64,000 bases of DNA from Lachnospiraceae bacterium (GTDB taxonomy: Bacteria; Bacillota; Clostridia; Lachnospirales; Lachnospiraceae), in contig JAGAMY010000028.1 of the NCBI GenBank assembly GCA_017624495.1, positions 55,417 through 119,416 of the forward strand, written 5' to 3'. Positions 17,472 through 26,000 of this stretch are shown one piece after another; position 1 is the first letter of the stretch; every line of letters starts with the position of its first letter. The position numbers and the translations under genes were made by a program. The notes under the pieces were generated by a model. It saw only the letters and a list, made by a program, of their open reading frames with translations. It was not told where the DNA came from and searched no databases.

Positions 17472-18251
17472 GGAAATCTTTTTATCCATATGCAGAATAT
17501 GCATAGTAAGCCAGTTTAATAAAAACTCTATCAAATCCTCTAAGTACTCCTGCTGGTTATCATCCAAATCATCCAGATTAATGGAAGCAAGCTTATCAAT
17601 AAACGCTGTGTGCGCCGCTTTTTGCTCCGCTAAACCTGCATAAGCAATTTCTTCCATATAAGCCTCTTCATCCCGAAAATGAATTTCTGTATATTCCTTT
17701 AAATCTTCAATAATCCGTACAATTTCATCATATTTATCATGCAAAAGCTCTGCATGAATAACATCATTGGCATCTTTGATAATTTCAAAAAGCCGTTTAT
17801 GCTCTGTATCCACCATTTCGATTCCGGTATGGTATTTGCTGGTGAAAGCAAAGGGGGATTCAAATTTACCAATTAAGGTGTCGCTTCCGATAATATGGCG
17901 GAACAGCCATCGGGAAAGATATTCCAACAGGCTTTCTAATGCCGGTTTAACACGGGTATTATCTAGATAGCCGATATTTATGGTATCCATATAGGCGATA
18001 AAATCAGCATGCTCCTGCTGCTGGCTTTTAAGTTCCGGGTCACCAATTTCTTTCATGTATGCCTCTTCGTGGGCAAAATGGGTATTGGCATATTCTTTTA
18101 ACTGTGCAAGTAATGTCTGTGCAGTCAGACGAAGGTCAGCGTCCTTATCTGTAAGAAGTGCATAGGCCTGATTAATAAGTGCAAAAAGATGTTCATGCTC
18201 TTTGTCGATTTCAGTTACGCCGATAAGGCAGTCATTTGTAAACTGGTACAT
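17466..18251 (-). CDS. Double-domain bacteriohemerythrin
   Basis: 261 residues made of two hemerythrin domains in tandem (about 1-130 and 131-261). Each has the di-iron ligand pattern: EIDKEHEHLF / HFAHEEAYM / EHADF / HIIGSD in the first and MVDTEHKRLF / HFRDEEAYM / AHTAF / HILHMD in the second. Such proteins bind oxygen or sense it; in anaerobes a role in oxygen handling is likely. No signal peptide or membrane segment, so it should be cytosolic. GGGGAGGG lies before the ATG. Most bacteriohemerythrins have one domain, so this looks like an internal duplication. Confidence 0.9.
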   Translation of the reverse strand: MYQFTNDCLIGVTEIDKEHEHLFALINQAYALLTDKDADLRLTAQTLLAQLKEYANTHFAHEEAYMKEIGDPELKSQQQEHADFIAYMDTINIGYLDNTRVKPALESLLEYLSRWLFRHIIGSDTLIGKFESPFAFTSKYHTGIEMVDTEHKRLFEIIKDANDVIHAELLHDKYDEIVRIIEDLKEYTEIHFRDEEAYMEEIAYAGLAEQKAAHTAFIDKLASINLDDLDDNQQEYLEDLIEFLLNWLTMHILHMDKKISV

Positions 18252-18299
18252 AAAAAACGTCCCTCCCCTGTAATGTTAAAATAAGTAAAAGTTAAAAGT

Positions 18300-18327
18300 A
18301 TTATATCATGAATGAATAAAAAGTGAA
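18300..18327 (-). promoter_or_regulatory. Sigma-A type promoter of the hemerythrin gene
   Basis: Minus strand TTCACT (18327-18322), 16-base spacer, TATAAT (18305-18300), about 50 bases before the ATG. Confidence 0.6.
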
Positions 18328-18388
18328 GGAAATTACAAGTATATTTTTATTAAATTTGTAAGATTGTTAATGTATACTTGAATAATAG

Positions 18389-18416
18389 TTGGACTATTGA
18401 TAAACTATATTATAAT
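18389..18416 (+). promoter_or_regulatory. Promoter of the AAA/DUF4143 ATPase gene
   Basis: TTGGAC (18389-18394), 16-base spacer, TATAAT (18411-18416), about 48 bases before the ATG at 18464. Confidence 0.6.
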
Positions 18417-18463
18417 AACAGTGCGAAAATTATAAAAGTATATTAAATAATATGGAGGTGTTT

Positions 18464-19924
18464 ATGGCTATTGTAAGTGATGAGCAGGTTATTAAAGTAC
18501 TGCGGCAATATAATGAGTGGTGGAGAAATCCATCTATAATCAAAGAAAACAGCAAGCCGCAAAAGCGTACGGCTTATGAAGAGGCAATGAAGATAATAAA
18601 ACATAAAAGCATTCGACGTTTTGTAGTGCTTTCTGGAGCAAGGCGTGTAGGAAAAACTACGATTTTATACCAGATGATAGAGAATCTTATGGAAGAAGGG
18701 GTAAATTCTAAGAATATTTTATATGTTTCTTTTGATAATCCTATTGTTAAGTTTATGAATGTAGAGAATGTTTTAGCTATTTATGATTCATTATATCCTA
18801 TATCGGATACAAAATATATTTTTCTTGATGAGATTCAGTACACAGAAAATTGGGAATTGTGGATGAAAGTTATTTATGATAGCAGAAAAGATATTCGACT
18901 TGTAGCTACAGGTTCGGCAAGTCCTGTTCTTGAAAGCGGTTCTGTAGATAGCGGAACGGGAAGATGGAGTGTTTTGAAAATTCCAACAATGTCATTTTAT
19001 GAGTATTGTAAATTGCTTCAGTTAGAGGAGCCAGAGCTTCCGGAGAATTTACAAATAACAAAATTTAATGAGATGAGTTATGCGAATCTTAGTGATTTAA
19101 TGGAAAGATTCAGACCATTGATAAATCATTTTAACCGTTATCTTATGATAGGTGGTTTTCCGGAACTTGTGCTGTCAGGTGATGATGCATATGCCCAGAG
19201 AATGCTTCGAGAAGATGTTGTGGACAAGGTAATTAAACGCGATGTATTGACTTTGTTTAATATTAGAAGTCCTCTTTTGATGGAAAAATTATTTTTATAT
19301 TTGTGTATGAACTCTACCGAAATTTTTAGTATAACAACTGCCGCAAAAGAATTAGAAAATATATCTGTCAGTACGATTGAAAGTTATATTGAAGCTTTGG
19401 AAATGTCAAATCTAATCTATTTGTCAAAACCCGTAAATGTGGGAAGCAAAGGTGCATTAAAAGGTAAGCCCAAAATATTTGTGGCAGATACTGCGATTCG
19501 GAATGCGGTTTTGATGGTAGAGGATGTGTTGTCTGATGAAAAAGAATTAGGGGCAATGGTAGAGACCTGTGTTTATAAACATATAGTATCTTTTTATCAG
19601 AATACTACAGCACAGCTTGGATATTTTCGTAAAGCAAAAGATAATCAAAAAGAGGTAGACGTTGTTATAGAAACACCTCGTGAGAAAATCTTATGCGAGG
19701 TAAAGTATCGTAATAATTCGCATATTCCCAATACAGATGCGATTGTTGAACTTTGCAGAGATGAAACATCAAAAGTGGCACATGCGTTTTTAATAACAAA
19801 GCAGTTAGAAGATTTTGGAAAGACAAAGCATGATACATTTGTGCCTATTCAACGAATTCCGGCAATTGTATTTCTATATTTACTTGGAAAAGCTGAGGCG
19901 GAAGGAAAGAATGGAAAATTATAG
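18464..19924 (+). CDS. AAA-family ATPase with DUF4143 domain
   Basis: 486 residues. Walker A GARRVGKTT (near residue 60) and Walker B YIFLDEIQ are intact, as in the AAA_14 family. The C-terminal DUF4143 region ends in a nuclease-like EVDVVIETP...LCEVKYR segment. Such proteins are widespread in anaerobes and their cellular role is not established. The ATG at 18464 is preferred over the ATG at 18452 because GGAGGTG (18454-18460) lies between them. It appears to be a single-gene unit closed by a strong terminator. Confidence 0.85.
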   Translation: MAIVSDEQVIKVLRQYNEWWRNPSIIKENSKPQKRTAYEEAMKIIKHKSIRRFVVLSGARRVGKTTILYQMIENLMEEGVNSKNILYVSFDNPIVKFMNVENVLAIYDSLYPISDTKYIFLDEIQYTENWELWMKVIYDSRKDIRLVATGSASPVLESGSVDSGTGRWSVLKIPTMSFYEYCKLLQLEEPELPENLQITKFNEMSYANLSDLMERFRPLINHFNRYLMIGGFPELVLSGDDAYAQRMLREDVVDKVIKRDVLTLFNIRSPLLMEKLFLYLCMNSTEIFSITTAAKELENISVSTIESYIEALEMSNLIYLSKPVNVGSKGALKGKPKIFVADTAIRNAVLMVEDVLSDEKELGAMVETCVYKHIVSFYQNTTAQLGYFRKAKDNQKEVDVVIETPREKILCEVKYRNNSHIPNTDAIVELCRDETSKVAHAFLITKQLEDFGKTKHDTFVPIQRIPAIVFLYLLGKAEAEGKNGKL

Positions 19925-19976
19925 TAAACGAAAGAAGACAATTTGTCAGTAGATTGTCTTCTTTCGTTTACTTTTT
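19923..19976. terminator. Bidirectional terminator between convergent genes
   Basis: A perfect 20-bp stem (19923-19942 with 19953-19972) with a 10-base loop, followed by TTTT on the plus strand. It sits exactly between the ATPase gene and the converging DUF4179 gene and overlaps the ATPase stop codon. Confidence 0.9.
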
Positions 19977-21108
19977 ATTTCATATTTGTTTCAAGTAAGT
20001 ATGTATAAACAGCCCGTTCCTCCATAGCCTCTTGGCTATTTTCCTTAATACATCCGACTGCATCTTCACCAATATAAATATGAAGTGTAGAGATGTCAGC
20101 ATCTCCAACAGAATAGGTTGCTAAAAATCCATTATTTTCTGTAGATGGGGTCTCTTCGTGGAAGAGCAGGCGTTTGCCATTCGCATCAAAAAGCGCAGTT
20201 CCATAATCTGCATCAGGAGAGGAACGGAAGTATTCTACTTTTATTTCAAAAGGCGTAACAATAACATTTCCAATACCAAATCCTTCTGCTGTCATATCTT
20301 CAATGGCATATTCTTTTACACTTTCTCCATCTACGGTAAATGGAATAGAAGTAATTTTCCAATCTCCACAAATGCCGGATACACCAGGATATATGTCAGG
20401 GCTGTCATCTGCCCCGTAATAGAGAGAGTATACTTGCAAATCAGCGGTATAGCTCTTTCCGGTAGAAAGAATTGCATCCCCAAGATTTAATTTTAAAATC
20501 CCTTCAAAAGTGTCGAGGGCTGTCTGTGTACCTTCTATATCGACATTTGGCAGATTAAATTCAGTGGCTTGTTCGCCATCATGAATGATAAGGTCAGCCA
20601 TAAAAACACTGATAATCTGGGCATGTTCCTGTTGAAAGGTTTCCGGATCTATACCATACATATGCCCAAAACCGTTGTCTGCATGTATTGTCATGGCAAT
20701 ATAAACAGAGGAACCATCGCAGTAAATTTCATTGGCGGTAATGCTATAGCCGGCATCATGCACGGTATAGGGCACAGGTTTACCAGCAGGAGTTTCTTCT
20801 GTAGAAGGCTCTATAGCAGGAATTTCTGTGGACAAAACCTCTGCCTTATCGGAATAATTTCCCGGAAAACTGATTTTCTGCTCATTTTCCATAAAAATTC
20901 GTCCAATAAATGGAATTTGTGAAGCTAATATAGGATTTGAAAATCCCCAGAACAAAAATGCACTAAAGGCAACTGCCACAGAAGCAGCCGCAGCAAGACT
21001 TCGTTTTATCCTGCGTTTTTTTTGTATAAATTTTGCCCGGTGCAGACCAAGGGCAACAGCATCATTAAGACGGTTTGAAACCGGAATTTCGTCGATTCTA
21101 CGATTCAT
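19975..21108 (-). CDS. DUF4179 membrane protein, probable anti-sigma factor
   Basis: 377 residues. A basic cytoplasmic N-terminus (~1-37) is followed by one membrane segment (about 38-56) and a long extracellular region. The pattern matches DUF4179 proteins, which are regularly encoded behind ECF sigma factors in Lachnospiraceae-type genomes and are thought to restrain them. Its start overlaps the end of the sigma gene by 11 bases, so the two are translationally coupled. The signal sensed is unknown. Confidence 0.82.
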   Translation of the reverse strand: MNRRIDEIPVSNRLNDAVALGLHRAKFIQKKRRIKRSLAAAASVAVAFSAFLFWGFSNPILASQIPFIGRIFMENEQKISFPGNYSDKAEVLSTEIPAIEPSTEETPAGKPVPYTVHDAGYSITANEIYCDGSSVYIAMTIHADNGFGHMYGIDPETFQQEHAQIISVFMADLIIHDGEQATEFNLPNVDIEGTQTALDTFEGILKLNLGDAILSTGKSYTADLQVYSLYYGADDSPDIYPGVSGICGDWKITSIPFTVDGESVKEYAIEDMTAEGFGIGNVIVTPFEIKVEYFRSSPDADYGTALFDANGKRLLFHEETPSTENNGFLATYSVGDADISTLHIYIGEDAVGCIKENSQEAMEERAVYTYLLETNMK

Positions 21109-21628
21109 ATAAATAGTCCTCCTTTAAGTAGTTTTTCAATGCCTGTTTTGCATGATGAAGATTCGCTTTAATCGTTCCCTCCGGCATACATAAGATGTCG
21201 GAAATTTCACTGATTTTCAGTTCGTTATAATATTTTAAAACAATAATGGATTTGTATTTTTCCGGCAGGGAATCAATGGCATTGTATAAGTCCATTTTTT
21301 CCTCGAGACCAATATGTGCAGGTGCATCTAAGGGAACATTTTCTAATAATTCCCAGTCGGTAGTTTTCTGTTGTTTGCGGAAAAAATCATGTACGGTATT
21401 CAGCAGTACACGAATCAGCCAGGTTTTAAAATAGGCAGGTTCCCGCAGCTTATGGACATGTTCGTAACCTTTTGCAATGGCATCCGATACGATATCCAAT
21501 GCATCCTGTTCATTTTTCGTATGCATAAAAGCGATGCGGTAGAGCTCATTTTGATACAAATGTATAAGTTCGCCATAGGCATGCATATTTCCACGAATGG
21601 CTTTTTTTGCCAGTTTTTCTTCGGTCAA
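21098..21628 (-). CDS. ECF-type RNA polymerase sigma factor
   Basis: 176 residues, normal for an ECF sigma factor. Region 2 is seen in the first half (ELYRIAFMHTKNEQDALDIVSDAI) and region 4 in the second (LPEKYKSIIVLKYYNELKISEI, then MPEGTIKANLHHAK as the recognition helix). The start is a TTG at 21628 with AGGAGGAGAG just upstream; no nearby ATG gives a full region 2. It is paired with the DUF4179 gene downstream. Confidence 0.9.
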   Translation of the reverse strand: MTEEKLAKKAIRGNMHAYGELIHLYQNELYRIAFMHTKNEQDALDIVSDAIAKGYEHVHKLREPAYFKTWLIRVLLNTVHDFFRKQQKTTDWELLENVPLDAPAHIGLEEKMDLYNAIDSLPEKYKSIIVLKYYNELKISEISDILCMPEGTIKANLHHAKQALKNYLKEDYLYES

Positions 21629-21682
21629 TTTTCTCTCCTCCTGAAATTGCTATTTTGTTATTCTACAGCACTGTAAATTGTT

Positions 21683-21711
21683 TGTACACTTATTAGACGT
21701 ATGGTTGTCAA
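21683..21711 (-). promoter_or_regulatory. Candidate promoter of the sigma/anti-sigma pair
   Basis: Minus strand TTGACA (21711-21706), 17-base spacer, TGTACA (21688-21683). The -35 box is perfect and the -10 box is poor, so it could be activator-dependent or read by the ECF factor itself. Confidence 0.35.
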
Positions 21712-21783
21712 AAAAGGTTGTAAAAAATTCTTAGCAAAACTTGATTAAAATAGTTTTTGCGTGTAAATTATTTATAGAAGGAA

Positions 21784-23070
21784 ATGAAAAAAGAGAGGTT
21801 TTTACCAGCGATGAAGTGGAAAATTGAAAAAAAATATGTAACGATAGCCGTTTTGACATTGATTGTCATATTAATTGCCCTTGTATTTAATAATTTGTTG
21901 GAACAGGGCTCTAAATATGATGGTATACGAAGCACATTAAAGAATACATTTGTACCGATTATTGGTGGATTTATTCTGGCATATCTGTTGAACCCTCTGA
22001 TGCGTTGTGCAGAAACATATCTGTACATGCCATTGGCAAAAAAAATATTTACGAAAAAAGACAAAGAACGTAAGCAGGGGAAGTTTTCCCGTGCTTTTGG
22101 TGTGATTACAACGATGGTATTGTTTTTGGCATTGTTAGTTGGTGGATTTTGTCTGGTAATACCACAGTTATATTATTCCATTTCAGAAATTATTGCAGAA
22201 GCACCCACATACTATGTGGAAATGGAACAGTGGATAGTTACGTTTTTGGAAGATAATAAAGAAGTAAGCAAATATGTGCTGAATTTATTAGACAGTGGTT
22301 ATGTAAAACTCATGGATTATGTCAATACAGTTATTATTCCAAATATCAATGAAATTGTAAAAGGTATCACCACCGGAATTATCGGTGGAGTAAAAACTGC
22401 CTTTAATGTGCTTCTTGCCATTGTTGTTTCCATATATGTTTTATTTGAAAAAGAAAAAATTATTTCTTATGGCAAAAAATTTACCTATTCCTACTTAGAT
22501 AGAAAGAATGCCAACAGGGTACTTACAGGTGTGCGGTATGTGAATACGGTGTTTGGCGGATTTATTAATGGTAAAATCATTGATTCTTTTATTATTGGTG
22601 TGATTTGCTATATTTTTATGGCAATTGTAGGATTTGAATATACGGTGCTTATTAGTATTATTGTAGGCGTTACGAATGTTATACCTTACTTTGGTCCCTT
22701 TATTGGGGCAGTACCAAGTGTACTTCTGCTTTTGATGGCAGAGCCAAAACAAGGGTTAATATTTGCTGTGTTTGTTCTGATTTTACAGCAGTTGGATGGA
22801 AATGTGATTGGACCATTGATTTTAGGGGACAGGCTGAAGCTTTCAAGTATGTGGATTTTAATTGCCATATTAATTGGCGGCGGACTTTTCGGTGTGGCAG
22901 GAATGATTTTAGGAGCACCGACATTGGCATGTATCAACGCCATTGTGGGACATGATGCCAGAAGACGTTTAAGTAAGAAAGAACTTCCGCTGGAAAGTAA
23001 AGATTATCTGAATGTTAAGTCTATTGATGAAAACCGAAATATAAAAAAACTGGACAATGAAGTAAAATAA
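21784..23070 (+). CDS. AI-2E family transporter (PF01594-type membrane protein)
   Basis: 428 residues with about eight membrane segments and the C-terminal family core (GFINGKIIDSFIIGVICY, VIPYFGPFIGAVPS, DGNVIGPLILGD). Some members of this family export the AI-2 signal while others are Na+/H+ antiporters, so the substrate is open. The start is uncertain: the ATG at 21784 has its AAGG only two bases upstream; the ATG at 21811 (GAGAGG upstream) would give a 419-residue product. Single gene followed by a terminator. Confidence 0.82.
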   Translation: MKKERFLPAMKWKIEKKYVTIAVLTLIVILIALVFNNLLEQGSKYDGIRSTLKNTFVPIIGGFILAYLLNPLMRCAETYLYMPLAKKIFTKKDKERKQGKFSRAFGVITTMVLFLALLVGGFCLVIPQLYYSISEIIAEAPTYYVEMEQWIVTFLEDNKEVSKYVLNLLDSGYVKLMDYVNTVIIPNINEIVKGITTGIIGGVKTAFNVLLAIVVSIYVLFEKEKIISYGKKFTYSYLDRKNANRVLTGVRYVNTVFGGFINGKIIDSFIIGVICYIFMAIVGFEYTVLISIIVGVTNVIPYFGPFIGAVPSVLLLLMAEPKQGLIFAVFVLILQQLDGNVIGPLILGDRLKLSSMWILIAILIGGGLFGVAGMILGAPTLACINAIVGHDARRRLSKKELPLESKDYLNVKSIDENRNIKKLDNEVK

Positions 23071-23089
23071 TAGGAAAATCGTATGTGGT

Positions 23090-23124
23090 GAAACCTCAGG
23101 CAGAGATGTCTGAGGTTTCTTTTT
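23090..23124 (+). terminator. Terminator of the AI-2E family gene
   Basis: 10-bp stem GAAACCTCAG/CTGAGGTTTC with a 10-base loop and a T-run up to 23124. Confidence 0.88.
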
Positions 23125-23179
23125 GACAGGAAAACTTTAAAGATGCTGTAAAAAGACCGCAAAAAAAGTTGTATTCTAC

Positions 23180-23208
23180 TTGATTTTCAAATTTAATAGG
23201 TGTAAATT
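23180..23208 (+). promoter_or_regulatory. Candidate promoter of the Mrp-type operon
   Basis: TTGATT (23180-23185), 17-base spacer, TAAATT (23203-23208), 23 bases before the first start codon. Moderate match to sigma-A consensus. Confidence 0.5.
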
Positions 23209-23231
23209 AAGTCCTTAGGAGGATGAGTGAT

Positions 23232-23732
23232 ATGTATATAGTTTTCTTATTATTATGGATTTTATTAAATGGACAATTCAATTGGGAAATCTTTCTTTTT
23301 GGAATCGTCATTGCAGGCGTAATGTATGCATTTATCTGTAAGTTTATGGACTATTCCATCGAAACGGACATTCTCATAGCGAAAAAGCTGCCCTATATTC
23401 TGGTCTACATTGTAGTACTAATATGGGAAATTATTAAGGCAAATGTATGTGCTATACGCTTAGCCGTCAGCTTTCGGAATGAGATAGATCCTGTCATTGT
23501 TAAATTCAAAACAGATTTAAAAAGTGATATAGCAAAGGCTGTACTTGCCAACTCTATTACCTTGACACCGGGAACCATTACGGTGGCATTAGAGAAGGAT
23601 GAGTTTATTGTGCATGCACTGGATGTGGAACTGGTTAAGGGAATTGACGATAGTGTATTTGTACATATGCTTAGAAAGATGGAAGCAATGGATAAGGATA
23701 TAAAGAAGAAACGGAGGAAAAATCATGAATAG
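23232..23732 (+). CDS. mrpE: Mrp-type cation antiporter subunit E
   Basis: 166 residues. Two or three membrane segments near the N-terminus, then the conserved segment TLTPGTITVALEKDEFIVHALD, which is diagnostic for MnhE/MrpE. The ATG at 23232 is chosen because AGGAGG at 23217-23222 directly abuts the earlier ATG at 23223. First gene of a ten-gene operon; its end overlaps mrpF by 8 bases. Subunit of a multi-subunit Na+/H+ antiporter in the cell membrane. Confidence 0.9.
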   Translation: MYIVFLLLWILLNGQFNWEIFLFGIVIAGVMYAFICKFMDYSIETDILIAKKLPYILVYIVVLIWEIIKANVCAIRLAVSFRNEIDPVIVKFKTDLKSDIAKAVLANSITLTPGTITVALEKDEFIVHALDVELVKGIDDSVFVHMLRKMEAMDKDIKKKRRKNHE

Positions 23733-24057
23733 TGGAATTACAGTGCTTGAAAGAGCATACAGCGGATTTTTTTCCGTTTTACTGGTAGTTTTAGCAGTAT
23801 TCTTTTTATTATGTATGGTTCGTGCGGTGCGTGGCCCAAGAATGGCAGATCGTATTGTAGCCGTAAATATGATGGGAACCATGGTTATGGTAGCTATTGC
23901 TACACTGGCAGTTATGTTAAATGAAGGATATTTAGTGGATATCTGCTGGATTTATGCCATGATTAGTTTTCTGGCAGTAATTATTCTGACAAAAGTATAT
24001 ATGGGTGTACTTGCAGAGAAGAAAAAGAAAGGAGAAAAGAAGAAATGGCAGCACTAG
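23725..24057 (+). CDS. mrpF: Mrp-type antiporter subunit F
   Basis: 110 residues with three membrane segments. The motif GPRMADRIVAVNMMGT is the MrpF/PhaF signature. It overlaps mrpE and mrpG at both ends, so translation is coupled. The Lys-rich C-terminus is cytoplasmic. Confidence 0.92.
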   Translation: MNSGITVLERAYSGFFSVLLVVLAVFFLLCMVRAVRGPRMADRIVAVNMMGTMVMVAIATLAVMLNEGYLVDICWIYAMISFLAVIILTKVYMGVLAEKKKKGEKKKWQH

Positions 24058-24416
24058 AATGGATTCGCTTTGGTCTGGTAGTATTTTTTGTTTTATTTGG
24101 TGTAACCATTTTCTTTTTGGAGATATTTGGTGTATACCGTTTTAAGTTTGTGTTGAACCGTATGCAGGTAGCGGCTACGGGAGATACCCTTGGTATTGGT
24201 TCCTGTTTAGTGGGTCTGATGATTGCGAATGGCTGGAATGCAGCCAGTGCAAAGATGGCATTTGTGATTGTATTTTTATGGCTGGCATCTCCGGTTTCTT
24301 CCCATGTAATTGCACGTTTAGAGTATACAACGGACGATGAGTTGTTAGATAACTGCCGTATGGTAACGGTGGAAGAAGCCGAAGCGGAAGGAGACGACGA
24401 AAATGGAGATATTTAA
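24045..24416 (+). CDS. mrpG: Mrp-type antiporter subunit G
   Basis: 123 residues with three membrane segments, followed by an acidic tail. The pattern GVYRFKFVLNRMQVAATGDTLG and SPVSSHVIARLEY match MrpG/MnhG. Overlaps its neighbours on both sides by 13-14 bases. Confidence 0.9.
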   Translation: MAALEWIRFGLVVFFVLFGVTIFFLEIFGVYRFKFVLNRMQVAATGDTLGIGSCLVGLMIANGWNAASAKMAFVIVFLWLASPVSSHVIARLEYTTDDELLDNCRMVTVEEAEAEGDDENGDI

Positions 24417-24675
24417 AATAATTTTGCTGGTGCTTTTGGTGGTTTGTGCCATATCGGTAAGCTTTTCTAAGAATCTTTTGAATTCTATCTTAATCTATAT
24501 GTCTTATAGTTTAATTATGTCTATGATATGGATTTTGTTAGAATCACCGGATTTAGCTGTAACAGAGGCTGCGGTAGGAGCCGGGGTTACAAGTGTATTA
24601 TTTTTTGTAACTTTAAAGAAAATTCATGGCTTAGCGCATAACCCGGAGGAGGAGAGTTCAGATGAGTCGAATTAG
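24403..24675 (+). CDS. DUF4040/MbhD-like subunit (split MrpA C-terminal part)
   Basis: 90 residues with three membrane segments; the motif SPDLAVTEAAVGAGVTSVLFF is typical of the DUF4040/MbhD domain that forms part of the C-terminus of full-length MrpA. Here it is a separate gene, as in Mbh/Mbx-type complexes. It overlaps mrpG and the next gene. Confidence 0.85.
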   Translation: MEIFKIILLVLLVVCAISVSFSKNLLNSILIYMSYSLIMSMIWILLESPDLAVTEAAVGAGVTSVLFFVTLKKIHGLAHNPEEESSDESN

Positions 24676-25624
24676 AAAACAGAGTGAATATGAAAAGACC
24701 TTCGCCTTTCGTTTCTTCCGTTGGTTAGGTGGAGAAAAGGATGCCTTTGTGGGGAATATGGAAATGCAGCCACAAAAGGAATATGTAGAAGAAGAAGCCA
24801 CCATCGAAGAACGTATGAAAGACAGAAAACAGGTAATCGCAGAGGCTTATGATGACAGTCATAATATGGAACTGCGATTTTTCAATGTTCTATATAAGAT
24901 ATTTAGTATTGTATTCTGTGTTGCCCTTGTATTTGTGTTGATTTTGACGGTATCCCATTTGCCGGCAGTAGGCGACCCGGACAGACCAACAAGTAATATT
25001 GTTTCTGAAACATATATCACGGATGGGCTTAAAGATACGGGTGCGGTAAATATTGTAACCGGTATGATTTTATCCTACCGTGCATTTGATACCTTTGGTG
25101 AAACAAATGTATTATTTATTGCCACTTGCTGTGTAATGATTTTATTGATGATAGATGAAGATGAAATCAAGAAGAATAAAGAATCCAATGACCGTGGCTT
25201 TGAGCCGAAAAATGATGTAATTTTACAGGTTGTGGCAAGGTTTTTGGTTCCGGTTATTTTCCTTTTCGGTATTTACATTATTTTGAACGGACATATATCT
25301 CCGGGTGGAGGATTCTCAGGAGGAGCAATGATTGGTGCCGGACTGATTTTATATGTGGCAGCCTTTGGATTTGAAAAAACTGAGAAATTCTTTAATGAGC
25401 ATGTATACAAAGTCGTGAAGGTGACCGCATTGCTTTGCTATGGATGTATTGTAACCTATTATTTCTTAACGGGGGCAAATGGTTTGGAATGTCTGATTCC
25501 GTTAGGTGAAGCAGGGAAAATTTTGAGTGGTGGAATCACATTGCCGATTAACATTTTTGTTGGTTCTGAGGTTGCATGTACCATGTATGCATTTTATGCA
25601 TTATTCCGTAGGGGAGGATTATAA
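24662..25624 (+). CDS. mrpB: MbhE-MrpB fusion subunit of the antiporter
   Basis: 320 residues. A charged N-terminal stretch (~1-75) precedes a membrane segment and an MbhE-like region with the AFDTFGETNVLF motif. The second half (from about residue 175) is an MnhB/MrpB domain, with HISPGGGFSGGAMIGA as its signature. The fusion joins parts found in MrpA's C-terminus and MrpB. Confidence 0.87.
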   Translation: MSRIRKQSEYEKTFAFRFFRWLGGEKDAFVGNMEMQPQKEYVEEEATIEERMKDRKQVIAEAYDDSHNMELRFFNVLYKIFSIVFCVALVFVLILTVSHLPAVGDPDRPTSNIVSETYITDGLKDTGAVNIVTGMILSYRAFDTFGETNVLFIATCCVMILLMIDEDEIKKNKESNDRGFEPKNDVILQVVARFLVPVIFLFGIYIILNGHISPGGGFSGGAMIGAGLILYVAAFGFEKTEKFFNEHVYKVVKVTALLCYGCIVTYYFLTGANGLECLIPLGEAGKILSGGITLPINIFVGSEVACTMYAFYALFRRGGL

Positions 25625-25625
25625 A

Positions 25626-26000
25626 ATGGGAAATAATCTGTTAGCCAATTATGGTGAAGTTGTGGCAGTAATTTTATTTGGTATTGGCTTTACCAATCTT
25701 CTGCTGCAAAAAAATATGATAAAGAAAATTATTGGTTTAAACATTATGGATACAGCCATTTATTTGTTCCTGGCATTAAAAGGATATATTCGCGGACGTA
25801 TTGCACCAATTGTTGTGAATGGTGATTTGAATCCGGAAACTTATATCAATCCGGTGCCAAGTGGTCTGGTGCTTACCGGTATTGTTGTATCCGTATCTGT
25901 TACAGCGTTGATGCTTTCATTAACCATCCGTTTGTACCGCAGATACCATACGCTTGATTTGGATGAGATTACGACAAGGTTGAAAAAGGAAGGAAGATAA
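25626..26000 (+). CDS. mrpC: Mrp-type antiporter subunit C (NuoK-like)
   Basis: 124 residues with three membrane segments, homologous to NuoK of complex I. The segment NPVPSGLVLTGIVVSVSVTALMLSL is characteristic (residues ~76-100; key DP-like NPVP and TGIVV). The start at 25626 follows GGGGAGG; the stop codon is directly followed by the next ATG. Confidence 0.92.
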   Translation: MGNNLLANYGEVVAVILFGIGFTNLLLQKNMIKKIIGLNIMDTAIYLFLALKGYIRGRIAPIVVNGDLNPETYINPVPSGLVLTGIVVSVSVTALMLSLTIRLYRRYHTLDLDEITTRLKKEGR

